This document shows positions 23,076 to 34,943 of a DNA stretch of 64,000 nt, one piece after another. The position numbers and the translations under genes are program-made. Position 1 is the first letter of the stretch. Every line of letters starts with the position of its first letter. This stretch comes from Mantis religiosa. Taxonomy: Eukaryota > Arthropoda > Insecta > Mantodea > Mantidae. The stretch is taken from NCBI GenBank assembly GCA_030765055.1, contig CM060950.1, forward strand, positions 460,533,710 through 460,597,709, in the 5' to 3' direction. The notes under the pieces were generated by a model. That model searched no databases, was not told the DNA's origin, and worked only from the letters and a program-made list of their open reading frames with translations.

Positions 23076-23136
23076 TACACAGAACTTTGTATATGTTATC
23101 CATTTAATATGCTTCTTTTACTGCTATTCATATGGC

Positions 23137-23430
23137 TCTCTAGCCTGCTGGTAGCGTGTCTGCCTCACGTTCAATAGGTCCCGAGTTTGAATCTGGGGAA
23201 ATATGGATAAGGTTTTAGTGGGGCTTTCCCTTATCCTGAAAGATTAATGTCTGATAACTATAAGCTCTATGTACCGTACTCATTTGAACATTATTGCATT
23301 CATCGTCCGATATTAGTTAACGTTGGAGGTTTTCCTTATCCTGTCGGGTAACTCTAAGCTCTATTTACCTTATACTCAGTTGAACATCATTTCATTCATC
23401 GTCCGATATGACTTAACCTTGATGATACTG
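23137..23430 (+). repeat. SINE-A with duplicated 3' body
   Basis: Head TAGCGTGTCTGCCTCACG and box B GAGTTTGAATCTG. One full body (CTTATCCTGAAAGATTAATG to GTTAACGTTGGAGG) is followed by a second copy (CCTTATCCTG, GGGTAACTCTAAGCTC to GACTTAACC). It is the two-unit equivalent of the array at 19.7-20.8 kb. Confidence 0.85.
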
Positions 23431-23761
23431 GTACCATCTGCTGGAATAAATCAACCCGCCGCGCTGCCGGCATTTGTCCTACACTGCAAACTTACCTCCT
23501 ACTCCCCAACGTTTACACAGTCACCTCACCTGAAAATAACAAGAAAATACATTAATTTTTTGATTAAATCTATTTATCTTATAGATATACAAAATAAGAA
23601 TGAACATGAGTTGAGTCAATACGGTGTTGCCAGCTCCACGGCAAGCGGGCGACAGTCTGTCTTTGTCTCAACCTAGCAAGTATCATACAGAAGCTGAGAT
23701 GTACAGTGATACAGATGCTGACAGAGAAGTTCGCTTAATATTTCATCATGTGTGTGAGAAC
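23431..23761. other. Unassigned sequence flanking the hAT-bounded region
   Basis: No element recognised. The last 8 bases (GTGAGAAC) are the left target duplication of the hAT structure. Confidence 0.5.
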
Positions 23762-24060
23762 TAGGGCCCGGTCACAGACGATGCTTATTGGAAATAAATG
23801 CATTCTGGAACAATTACTTTAGATATATATGGTTTTTATAGTCATCAAAATGTATTTTTTTTTTTTTTTTACATTTTATAATAAGGTCATTTTTCAAAAT
23901 TTAGATGCATTTTCCGGTCATTTTCTTTCTTTTTCACGAATTTATTGGGCATTTTCAGCTGTAGCCTACATTCGGGAGCACCGGGTTCGATTCCCGTGTC
24001 GAACCTGGCCCTGACGTATGCCTTCAGCGGGTTCTAAACTAATCTGCGATTGAATGTTCA
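23762..24060 (+). repeat. Left part of the outer hAT copy
   Basis: Similar to 26620-26880 of the internal copies (CAGACGATGCTTATT, GCATTCTGGAACAA, TTAGATATATATGG, TTTCCGGTCATTTTC, a GGTTCGATTCCCGTG word resembling a pol III box B), but more diverged and lacking about 30 bp after the TIR. Similarity is lost after about 24060. Confidence 0.7.
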
Positions 24061-25770
24061 TTGATATCATCTTTTTTAAGAAACAGTAACTTTGTAAGTG
24101 TGCTAACCAAGTAACACAAACAGTGCTGGTCAATTTATGTCTAAGAGTTCGAGGAATCGCCGATTACATCATGCAATATGTGTGGATTGCATCAATCAGG
24201 ACTTCAGGACCTAGAAGTGTCGTAGTAAGAAGAGTAGTTTGTGAGATTTAACGGACATTAACACACAAGTACAGGCCCTTCTGAAAACATTTCCAGAAAA
24301 TTCAAGATACAAGTCTCTTTTCGTGATATGCTGAATCAAAATACCAAGTTAGGTATTTAACCGACTTTACGTTTTGGAATTCGCACACATACGCAGATGT
24401 TCATACTCACACCTTTATTTTTGTTCTAAAATATTGTTCTTTTAAATTCTGGAAGTATTATTTCAGTCAGACTCTACCTTTACAAACTTTGGCCTACATA
24501 TGGCTGGTGTTAAACAACAATTAATGTCCATTAAAACGTGTATTTCTGCTGAAACATCGAAATTGAATACAGCACCTGCTATACTTAACTTAGGTAACAA
24601 AACAAAAAATGGGTAGAAAATGTCATGTTAAAGACCGATGATCAGGTCTTCTTTTTCTTACAGTCAAGCTTATTTAGTTATATATTTAAATTTGGAAGGA
24701 GGCTGTTTTCCTCTGAGTTAATTCTGTTAATATACTTTCAATCCATACTTGTTTGTATTTGTAAAATACTTGGCTGTGAATCCCTTATACAAATAGTTCT
24801 AGAATGTGAAAATACTATAAAACGTTTTAAAATTATTAGTGCTATTATAAAATGTAAAATTCTCTTAAAACTATGTAGGCGTTAATTTATAGGAAACGAA
24901 CATATAAACTCTCACGGATACAAAGTGGACATTTCATGTAGTATATAAGAACGGTTGGCACGTTACTTCAGCGGGGAGGTCCGAGGCTACAGGGTCGCTC
25001 TTAGGAGCTTTACACTGACAGTCACAGAGGCATTTGAAAACCAATGGCGCGAAATGCGACACCAGGCCCCAGTGTACAAGGTGGCATTAACCCATGTAGT
25101 GACCATGACCTCCCTTTTGATCAATTTTGCTAAAATTTACTACTGATCCATGAATTATTATTCAAACATCTCCAGTATGCAGTCGACATTTGTATTAGGT
25201 GGTTTCATAAGTAAGAATAGTTTTGTGTGTGTGTGTGTGTTTTGGGAAATTTATTGGGTTTCTTTGGCTTGGCAATGTTATTTACACGAGGCCAAGTCTA
25301 CAATAGTGTTGAGTATATTGCGAGCATGTATTACTCGATAAAGCGTTGGGGCGTATTGAGCTTCAAGCGACCAGCGCTGTGATCCTCTCGTATCTGGTCG
25401 ATCTTCTGTAATTTCCATAACGGTAAAATAAAAGAGAAAACCAACTACACTTTTGTTATTAAATGACTACCACAATTACGGGATGTGTACGGTAATACAG
25501 CTAATTTTCTAATGTAATCAATCTGTACAACGGGAATAATTTCTAAAAAGGTGATTTACTCAACTAGTAAATATATCATTAGCAAAGTTCCGACACTTAA
25601 AGATGTCTCACTGCCATTGTCTCTATTATCAACCTCGAGCTCCTTGTTTCAGTGATCCATCCCTTTTACCAATAAGTATCAGTTCTTTAAGTATTTAGTT
25701 AATGTAAATTTATATTGAGGAATTAATCCTTAAGAATTAATCATTTTAAATACATTACTCCGGTATATGG

Positions 25771-26170
25771 GTTTGGTTAATTAGAGCCAACTGAAAAATT
25801 CAATGCCATGGCCGGGATTTGAACCACGGATCTACTGGTTTCCGTCCAGTCGCTCTGACCCTTGAGCTACCATGGTAATTATCGTAGATTATTTTTTTAA
25901 TGTAAATTTATATTAAGAAAATAATCTACGATAATAATCCTGGTAATTAAGTACTTACAATAGTAAGTCGCCACAAGTAGTTGTCTCAAATATGAGAACC
26001 TTAAGTGGTCCACTGGGAAATATAATGAGTAAATTGGAGAATTTAATGTCAGCAAGGCACGTTGACCATGGTAGCTCAAGGGTCAGAGCGACTGGACGGA
26101 AACCAGTAGATCCGTGGTTCAAATCCCGGCCATGGCATTGAATTTTTCAGTTGGCTCTAATTAATCAAAC
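25771..26170. repeat. Inverted pair of tRNA-like SINE-D modules
   Basis: Arms 25771-25876 (minus) and 26065-26170 (plus) are 106 bp each with one mismatch. Each has box A-like TAGCTCAAGGGTCAGAGC and box B GGTTCAAATCCC. A tRNA-like fold is partly visible: acceptor CCATGG/CCATGG, D-arm GCTC/GAGC, anticodon-arm ACTGG/CCAGT with a 7-nt loop lacking U33. The T-stem is mismatched, so a functional tRNA is unlikely. The spacer holds an inner hairpin (TAATTATCGTAGATTATTTT with its complement). Present only in unit 1. Confidence 0.8.
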
Positions 26171-26577
26171 TTTAAGTATTTAGCTAAAACAACTGATATT
26201 AATGGAAACGTTTGCTTATGATATGATTTCAGGAAGTATATGGTCTAAGTTTCTGAAGCGTCATCAATCTGTACAAATACAAATAGGTCATAAACAACAT
26301 GAATATATCACATTGTGAATGTATACAAAGTTATATGTATATGATTTTAGACATTATAAAATACAATCGCTTATAACTTCATTAATGATGAATCTGAGTG
26401 AAAATATTAATAAAAATAACGACGATTTTAATGCCCTCTTCTTTCTCCTCGTCAGAATATTCAATCACGTTTTATATATCTCGCGCCTGCCGATGTATGA
26501 CACGTTGCTGTCCAGAAGACATAATTATATCTGAACAGAGAGTACATATACTGGACTCACCGTGTATATGTGATAAG

Positions 26578-27395
26578 TGGGGCCCGGATTTTGATGAAAA
26601 GTCATCCTTTTTCTGAGTAGTCACAGACGATGCTTATTTAAAATTAAGTGCATTCTGGAACAAATACGTTAGATATATATGGTTTTGTTTGTCATCAAAG
26701 TGCATCTTATTTTCCAAATTTTTATAATAACATTTAGATGCATTTCCGGTCATTTTCCTTTTTTTCACGAATCTATTGAACATGTTCATCTGTAGCACAC
26801 ATTGGGAAGGCCCGGATTCGAATCCCGTGGCAGACCTGACGTTGGGCTTTTTGGGTGGTTTTAAAATAATCTGTGATTAAAAGTTCATATCGTATAATCC
26901 AATATCGTGTCAGGAGAAAGCTTCAGAATTGATATATTTAATAGGCAGTGACATAGTGGTTTTCAAATAACATCTGTGGAAGTGGAGAGAAGTTTCTCAA
27001 AGTATAAAACAGTTTTAGCTGACAACCGCCGTTCCTTTACCTTTGATAACTTGAACATGTCCATGGTGGTGTACTGCAACGCTAAGTTTTGGCTAATGGG
27101 TACAGTAACTTATTTTTTCATATTCTATAAAATTGAAAATGACCTGATGAGTTTTGAATTTATTTATTATTTAGTAGCATTAATGGCATTATTTACAAAG
27201 AAGGTTAATTTTAAAATGTTGTTATTCGAACCATATATTCATTATTTGTCTGTGACAGTTATTAATTTATTATTATGAAAGAAATTGTTAATTTTGTTAG
27301 ATCATTTTTTTACAGTTTATGTGAATTTTTTATATTTTAGGGGCATTTTATAGCTCATTTTTAGAGAGTTTTAGGTCAACAACTTTCGGGCCCTA
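26578..27395 (+). mobile_element. Internal hAT copy, unit 1 (818 bp)
   Basis: Ends TGGGGCCCG and CGGGCCCTA, flanks GTGATAAG and CTTATAAG (6 of 8 identical). Contains a 100-codon frame (26976-27278) starting EVERSFSKYKTVLADNRRSF and continuing FDNLNMSMVVYCNAKFW. This is the hAT C-terminal dimerisation motif (VERSFS...K..L...R..L..ENL...). The catalytic part is missing, so it is an internally deleted, non-autonomous element. Confidence 0.78.
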
Positions 27396-27446
27396 CTTAT
27401 AAGGGAACGAAGTTACCAAAATAAAAACAAAGTGAATCTGTGTACT

Positions 27447-27990
27447 CACATGACCTGTTGTACTCTTCTACAAACAATTATTGCTCTGTCTACTTCAAGA
27501 TAAACATTATCTTATTGTAGTTACAAGGGAATACAGTAAACTTTAACTGATAGTCAAATGTTTTAAACTGCTTTATCTTATATAATGTACACATGACTTT
27601 CTCTACCCTTGTACAAACACTTATATCTCTACCTACTTTAAGATAAACATTATCTTATTGTAGTTACAAGGGAATACAGTAGCGTTTAACTGATAGTCAA
27701 ATGTTTTGGTCGTTATGTGATGTATACATGACTTTCTCTACTCTTGTACAACCATTTATTGCTCTACCTACTTCAAGATAAAGATTATGTTATTGTAGAT
27801 ACAAGGGAATACAGTAGACTTTAAGTGATAGTCAAATGTTTTGGTCGTTATGTGATGTACACCTGACTTTCTCTACTCTTGTATAAACACTTATTGCTCT
27901 ATCTACTTCAAGATGAACATTATCTTATTGTAGTTACAAGGGAATACAGCAGACTTTAAGTCATAGTCATATGTTTCAAAGCTAGTTGCT
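27447..27990 (+). repeat. Internal 136-bp tandem repeat, four copies (unit 1)
   Basis: Units carry ACAAGGGAATACAG (27523, 27666, 27802, 27938), CATTATCTTATTGTAG, TGATAGTCAAATGTTTT and CATGACTTTCTCTACTCTTG. Spacing 143, 136, 136 bp. Repeated again in unit 2. A single diverged unit lies near 52040-52190. Confidence 0.88.
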
Positions 27991-28039
27991 GTGTGATTTT
28001 CAAACTCAGTGGTCAAGAGATAAGCAAATATCAAATATC

Positions 28040-28120
28040 CAGCACAAATCTCACTGGGATCCAACCCAAGTCGCCTTGGTGAGAGTTGAGAGGTCTAACC
28101 ATTCAGCTACGGGGCCGCCT
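28040..28120 (-). repeat. Degraded SINE-B relic (unit 1)
   Basis: GGCGGCCCCGTAGCTGAATGG, GTTAGACCTCTC, CCAAGGCGACTTGGGTTGGATCCCAG and GTGAGATTTGTGCTGG on the minus strand are an aged SINE-B head. Box B is GGTTGGATCCC. Confidence 0.75.
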
Positions 28121-29320
28121 ATTACTATGTCTTACGGTCGAATTTAAGTTATTTTAGTATCCTGGCAAAAGAAACATCCACAAAATGTGCACCAACACCT
28201 AAAATATCTAGAAATTCTTAATTCGGCATGAAATGGATAATTCCCAGGTTTTATGAGATATCACCTGTCAAAAACGTGCATTTGTATATATTTTTCAACA
28301 CTAATTATAACATACATACAAGTAGAGTAATGAGGTGGTTGGCAGATTTAACGGAGATTAACACACAAGTACAGGCCTTTGTGAAAAAATTTCCAGAAAA
28401 TTCAAGATACAAGTCTCTTTTCGTGATATGCTGAATTAAAATACCAAGTTAGGTATTTAACCGACTTTACGTTTTGGAATTCGCACACATACGCAGATGT
28501 TCATACTCACACCTTTATTTTTGTTCTAAAATATTGTTCTTTTAAATTCTGGAAGTATTATTTCAGTCAGACTCTACCTTTACAAACTTTGGCCTACATA
28601 TGGCTGGTGTTAAACAACAATTAATGTCCATTAAAACGTGTATTTCTGCTGAAACATCGAAATTGAATACAGCACCTCCTATACTTAACTTACGTAACAA
28701 AACAAAAAATGGGTAGAAAATGTCATGTTAAAGACCGATGATCAGGTCTTCTTTTTCTTACAGTCAAGCTTATTTAGTTATATATTTAAATTTGGAAGGA
28801 GGCTGTTTTCCTCTGAGTTAATTCTGTTAATATACTTTCAATCCATACTTGTTTGTATTTGTAAAATACTTGGCTTTGAATCCCTTATACAAATAGTTCT
28901 AGAATGTGAAAATACTATAAAACGTTTTAAAATTATTAGTGCTATTATAAAATGTAAAATTCTCTTAAAACTATGTAGGCGTTAATTTATAGGAAACGAA
29001 CATATAAACTCTCACGGATACAAAGTGGACATTTCATGTAGTATATAAGAACGGTTGGCACGTTACTTTAGCGGGGAGGTCCGAGGCTACAGGGTCGCTC
29101 TTAGGAGCTTTACACTGACAGTCACAGAGGCATTTGAAAACCAATGGCGCGAAATGCGACACCAGGCCACAGTGTACGAGGTGGCATTAACCCATGTAGT
29201 GACCATGACCTCCCTTTTGATCAATTTTGCTAAAATTTACTACTGATCCATGAATTATTATTCAAACATCTCCAGTATGCAGTCGACATTTGTATTAGGT
29301 GGTTTCATAAGTAAGAATAG

Positions 29321-29357
<37 letters not shown>

Positions 29358-29926
29358 GGGAAATTTATTGGGTTTCTCTGGCTTGGCAATGTTATTTACA
29401 CGAGGCCAAGTCTACAATAGTGTTGAGTATATTGCGAGCATGTATTACTCGATAAAGCGTTGGGGCGTATTGAGCTTCAAGCGACCAGCGCTGTGATCCT
29501 CTCGTATCTGGTCGATCTTCTGTAATTTCCATAACGGTAAAATAAAAGAGAAAACCAACTACACTTTTGTTATTAAATGACTACCACAATTACGGGATGT
29601 GTACGGTAATACAGCTAATGTTCTAATGTAATCAATCTGTACAACGGGAATAATTTCTAAACAGGTGATTTACTCAACTAGTAAATATATCATTAGCAAA
29701 GTTTATAAAATACAATCGCTCATAACTTCATTAATGATGAATCTGAATGAAAATATTAATAAAAATAACGACGATTTTAATGCCCTCTTCTTTCTCCTTG
29801 TCAGAATATTCAATCACGTTTTATATATCTCGCGCCTGCCGATGTATGACACGTTGCTGTCCAGAAGACTTAATTATATCTGAACAGAGAGTACATATAC
29901 TGGACTCACCGTGTATGTGTGATAAG

Positions 29927-30744
29927 TAGGGCCCGGATTTTGATGAAAAGTCATCCTTTTTCTGAGTAGTCACAGACGATGCTTATTTAAAATTAAGTGC
30001 ACTCTGGAACAAATACGTTAGATATATATGGTTTTGTTTGTCATCAAAGTGCATCTTATTTTCCAAATTTTTATAATAACATTTAGATGCATTTCCGGTC
30101 ATTTTCCTTTTTTTCACGAATCTATTGAACATGTTCATCTGTAGCACACATTGGGAAGGCCCGGATTCGATTCCCGTGGCAGACCTGACGTTGGGCTTTT
30201 TGGGTGGTTTTAAAATAATCTGTGATTAAAAGTTCATATCGTATAATCCAATATCGTGTCAGGAGAAAGCTTCAGAATTGATATATTTAATAGGCAGTGA
30301 CATAGTGGTTTTCAAATAACATCTGTGGAAGTGGAGAGAAGTTTCTCAAAGTATAAAACAGTTTTAGCTGACAACCGCCGTTCCTTTACCTTTGATAACT
30401 TGAACATGACCATGGTGGTGTACTGCAATGCTAAGTTTTGGCTAATGGGTACAGTAACTTATTTTTTCATATTCTATAAAATTGAAAATGACCTGATGAG
30501 TTTTGAATTTATTTATTATTTAGTAGCATTAATGGCATTATTTACAAAGAAGGTTAATTTTAAAATGTTGTTATTCGAACCATATATTCATTATTTGTCT
30601 GTGACAGTTATTAATTTATTATTATGAAAGAAATTGTTAATTTTGTTAGATCATTTTTTTACAGTTTATGTGAATTTTTTATATTTTAGGGGCATTTTAT
30701 AGCTCATTTTTAGAGAGTTTTAGGTCAACAACTTTCGGGCCCTA
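29927..30744 (+). mobile_element. Internal hAT copy, unit 2 (818 bp)
   Basis: Ends TAGGGCCCG and CGGGCCCTA, flanks GTGATAAG and CTTATAAG. Same 100-codon hAT-C frame at 30325-30627, differing from unit 1 at a few bases (one residue change, S to T in NLNMTMVV). Confidence 0.8.
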
Positions 30745-30795
30745 CTTATAAGGGAACGAAGTTACCAAAATAAAAACAAAGTGAATCTGTGTACT

Positions 30796-31339
30796 CACAT
30801 GACCTGTTGTACTCTTCTACAAACAATTATTGCTCTGTCTACTTCAAGATAAACATTATCTTATTGTAGTTACAAGGGAATACAGTAAACTTTAACTGAT
30901 AGTCAAATGTTTTAAACTGCTTTATCTTATATAATGTACACATGACTTTCTCTACCCTTGTACAAACACTTATATCTCTACCTACTTTAAGATAAACATT
31001 ATCTTATTGTAGTTACAAGGGAATACAGTAGCGTTTAACTGATAGTCAAATGTTTTGGTCGTTATGTGATGTATACATGACTTTCTCTACTCTTGTACAA
31101 CCATTTATTGCTCTACCTACTTCAAGATAAAGATTATGTTATTGTAGATACAAGGGAATACAGTAGACTTTAAGTGATAGTCAAATGTTTTGGTCGTTAT
31201 GTGATGTACACCTGACTTTCTCTACTCTTGTATAAACACTTATTGCTCTATCTACTTCAAGATGAACATTATCTTATTGTAGTTACAAGGGAATACAGCA
31301 GACTTTAAGTCATAGTCATATGTTTCAAAGCTAGTTGCT
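30796..31339 (+). repeat. Internal 136-bp tandem repeat (unit 2)
   Basis: Exact counterpart of 27447-27990, offset by 3349 bp. Confidence 0.88.
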
Positions 31340-31388
31340 GTGTGATTTTCAAACTCAGTGGTCAAGAGATAAGCAAATATCAAATATC

Positions 31389-31469
31389 CAGCACAAATCT
31401 CACTGGGATCCAACCCAAGTCGCCTTGGTGAGAGTTGAGAGGTCTAACCATTCAGCTACGGGGCCGCCT
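31389..31469 (-). repeat. Degraded SINE-B relic (unit 2)
   Basis: Counterpart of 28040-28120, apparently unchanged, so it was duplicated with the unit. Confidence 0.75.
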
Positions 31470-31692
31470 ATTACTATGTCTTACGGTCGAATTTAAGTTA
31501 TTTTAGTATCCTGGCAAAAGAAACATCCACAAAATGTGCACCAACACCTAAAATATCTAGAAATTCTTAATTCGGCATGAAATGGATAATTCCCAGGTTT
31601 TATGAGATATCACCTGTCAAAAACGTGCATTTGTATATATTTTTCAACACTAATTATAACATACATACAAGTAGAGTAATGAGGTGGTTGGC

Positions 31693-32669
31693 AGATTTAA
31701 CGGAGATTAACACACAAGTACAGGCCTTTGTGAAAAAATTTCCAGAAAATTCAAGATACAAGTCTCTTTTCGTGATATGCTGAATTAAAATACCAAGTTA
31801 GGTATTTAACCGACTTTACGTTTTGGAATTCGCACACATACGCAGATGTTCATACTCACACCTTTATTTTTGTTCTAAAATATTGTTCTTTTAAATTCTG
31901 GAAGTATTATTTCAGTCAGACTCTACCTTTACAAACTTTGGCCTACATATGGCTGGTGTTAAACAACAATTAATGTCCATTAAAACGTGTATTTCTGCTG
32001 AAACATCGAAATTGAATACAGCACCTCCTATACTTAACTTACGTAACAAAACAAAAAATGGGTAGAAAATGTCATGTTAAAGACCGATGATCAGGTCTTC
32101 TTTTTCTTACAGTCAAGCTTATTTAGTTATATATTTAAATTTGGAAGGAGGCTGTTTTCCTCTGAGTTAATTCTGTTAATATACTTTCAATCCATACTTG
32201 TTTGTATTTGTAAAATACTTGGCTTTGAATCCCTTATACAAATAGTTCTAGAATGTGAAAATACTATAAAACGTTTTAAAATTATTAGTGCTATTATAAA
32301 ATGTAAAATTCTCTTAAAACTATGTAGGCGTTAATTTATAGGAAACGAACATATAAACTCTCACGGATACAAAGTGGACATTTCATGTAGTATATAAGAA
32401 CGGTTGGCACGTTACTTTAGCGGGGAGGTCCGAGGCTACAGGGTCGCTCTTAGGAGCTTTACACTGACAGTCACAGAGGCATTTGAAAACCAATGGCGCG
32501 AAATGCGACACCAGGCCACAGTGTACGAGGTGGAATTAACCCATGTAGTGACCATGACCTCCCTTTTGATCAATTTTGCTAAAATTTACTACTGATCCAT
32601 GAATTATTATTCAAACATCTCCAGTATGCAGTCGACATTTGTATTAGGTGGTTTCATAAGTAAGAATAG

Positions 32670-32730
<61 letters not shown>

Positions 32731-34094
32731 GGGAAATTTATTGGGTTTCTCTGGCTTGGCAATGTTATTTACACGAGGCCAAGTCTACAATAGTGTTGAG
32801 TATATTGCGAGCATGTATTACTCGATAAAGCGTTGGGGCGTATTGAGCTTCAAGCGACCAGCGCTGTGATCCTCTCGTATCTGGTCGATCTTCTGTAATT
32901 TCCATAACGGTAAAATAAAAGAGAAAACCAACTACACTTTTGTTATTAAATGACTACCACAATTACGGGATGTGTACGGTAATACAGCTAATGTTCTAAT
33001 GTAATCAATCTGTACAACGGGAATAATTTCTAAACAGGTGATTTACTCAACTAGTAAATATATCATTAGCAAAGTTTATAAAATACAATCGCTCATAACT
33101 TCATTAATGATGAATCTGAATGAAAATATTAATAAAAATAACGACGATTTTAATGCCCTCTTCTTTCTCCTTGTCAGAATATTCAATCACGTTTTATATA
33201 TCTCGCGCCTGCCGATGTATGACACGTTGCTGTCCAGAAGACATAATTATATCTGAACAGAGAGTACATATACTGGACTCATCGTGTATGTGTGATAAGT
33301 AGGGCCCGGATTTTGATGAAAAGTCATCCTTTTTCTGAGTAGTCACAGACGATGCTTATTTAAAATTAAGTGCATTCTGGAACAAATACGTTAGATATAT
33401 ATGGTTTTGTTTGTCATCAAAGTGCATCTTATTTTCCAAATTTTTATAATAACATTTAGATGCATTTCCGGTCATTTTCCTTTTTTTCACGAATCTATTG
33501 AACATGTTCATCTGTAGCACACATTGGGAAGGCCCGGATTCGATTCCCGTGGCAGACCTGACGTTGGGCTTTTTGGGTGGTTTTAAAATAATCTGTGATT
33601 AAAAGTTCATATCGTATAATCCAATATCGTGTCAGGAGAAAGCTTCAGAACTGATATATTTAATAGGCAGTGACATAGTGGTTTTCAAATAACATCTGTG
33701 GAAGTGGAGAGAAGTTTCTCAAAGTATAAAACAGTTTTAGCTGACAACCGCCGTTCCTTTACCTTTGATAACTTGAAGATGACCATGGTGGTGTACTGCA
33801 ACGCTAAGTTTTGGCTAATGGGTACAGTAACTTATTTTTTTCATATTTTATAAAATTGAAAATGACCTGATGAATCTATAATTTATTATTTAGTAGCAAT
33901 ATTTGTATTATTTACTAAGAAAGTTAATTTTAAAAAGTGGTTATTTGAACCATATATTCATTATTTATCTGTTTCAGCTATTAATGTATTATTATGAAAG
34001 AAATTGTTAATTCTTAGGTCATTTTTTAATATTTTAAGGACATTTTATAGCTCATTTTTAGAGAACTTTTTAGGTCAGCAACTTCCGGGCGCTA
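31693..34094 (+). repeat. Macro-array unit 3, ending in the outer hAT terminus
   Basis: Matches unit 2 to about 33840 with a GT run of about 27 repeats (32674-32727). Its hAT copy starts at 33300 after GTGATAAG like the internal copies. From about 33840 it diverges (the hAT-C frame is broken) and ends at the outer flank CTGAGAAC. The hAT here is therefore a chimera: left half internal type, right half original type. Confidence 0.85.
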
Positions 34095-34119
34095 CTGAGA
34101 ACATACACAATGATTATCG

Positions 34120-34943
34120 ATTGCCCTAGATCAATTAGCTCATTGGTTCTCTCACTGGCGCATTTCCCTCAATACTAACAAGACAGAGGTTAAGATCTTC
34201 TCTTTACGACCTTATAGGGATCCTCCTTCACTACGGCTGCTGGGGGAACCGCTCTCCTGGTTACCAACCAATGTGCCCGTGAAATATCTTGGGGTGTTAT
34301 TGGACACTCGACTCACTTGGAACGCCCACATCTGTCGGTCTGTCACGCTTGCGTTTGCCCGGCTATCAAAACTGTACCCTTTACTCAACAGGCGCACTTC
34401 ACTTGGTTATGAATCCTCCCTGCTTCTTTACACATCTCTAGTCCGTCCCATTTTTACCTATGCAGCTCCAGTCTGGGGTGGCACCAGTAAGACTAATCTC
34501 CGCCGACTGCAGGTACTACAAAACAGGGTGCTTCGTACAGTTACAAACGCTCAATGGTTCATCCGAAACCAGCAGCTTCATCATGAGTTTGGTCTTCTAC
34601 CCGTTCACCAATACATCCGACGCCTGGCACGTCCATTCTTTTACCATCTTCAGGAGGTCCCTGGAGCTGTTACCTACAATCTCGGTGCTCGCACTCGCCA
34701 ACCAGCTCGCCTGAAGCGCAGAATGCCCCAAGATCTTCTCCTGAGTGACGTCTCCAGCACAGATACCTCAGACACGTGATTACTACTATCAGACTTTAAG
34801 TTCTCAATTTGTGTTACAGTTATCCTCCATATTTAGTTAGAGGAGTCGTTCACGGCTACCTCCATTGTTATGTGTCCTGCTCCTATGTATCTTATAACAA
34901 ACATCTGTAGAGCATAATTGCTGATCGATGGATAATGAATTAA

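Larger units (their letters stand above)
24244..28343 (+). repeat. Macro-array unit 1 (4.1 kb)
   Basis: Begins AGATTTAACGG, matched at 28344 and 31693. Shares near-identity with units 2 and 3 except for an extra segment of about 0.75 kb at 25588-26350, which contains the inverted tRNA-like repeat, and a short GT run (8 repeats). Small frames inside (for example 24625-24885, 86 codons) recur in each unit but have no motif and are not called as genes. A TATA-like GTATATAAG at about 24950 is conserved in all copies, including the 22.2-kb paralog. Confidence 0.88.
28344..31692 (+). repeat. Macro-array unit 2 (3349 bp)
   Basis: Nearly identical to unit 1 minus the 0.75-kb segment, and to unit 3. 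GT run of about 15 repeats at 29325-29354. The internal junction GCAAAGTTTATAAAATAC shows where the extra segment of unit 1 is absent. Confidence 0.9.
23762..34094 (+). mobile_element. hAT-bounded region expanded by a tandem array
   Basis: The left terminus TAGGGCCCG (23762) and right terminus CGGGCGCTA (34086-34094) are inverted repeats. The flanking octamers GTGAGAAC (23754-23761) and CTGAGAAC (34095-34102) match at 7 of 8 positions, which fits one original hAT insertion. Between them lie three copies of a 3.35-4.1 kb unit, each containing a further internal hAT copy. The simplest reading is an old hAT that received internal material and then expanded by unequal exchange. Confidence 0.6.

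Noticed and set aside
24625..24885. 86-codon frame repeated in three units
   Set aside because: Repeated because the DNA is duplicated. Hydrophobic and AT-rich, no family motif, no start context or substitution pattern suggesting selection.
26065..26135. Functional tRNA gene in the inverted modules
   Set aside because: T-stem mismatches, no U33 and an almost identical inverted copy 190 bp away; better explained as a SINE module.
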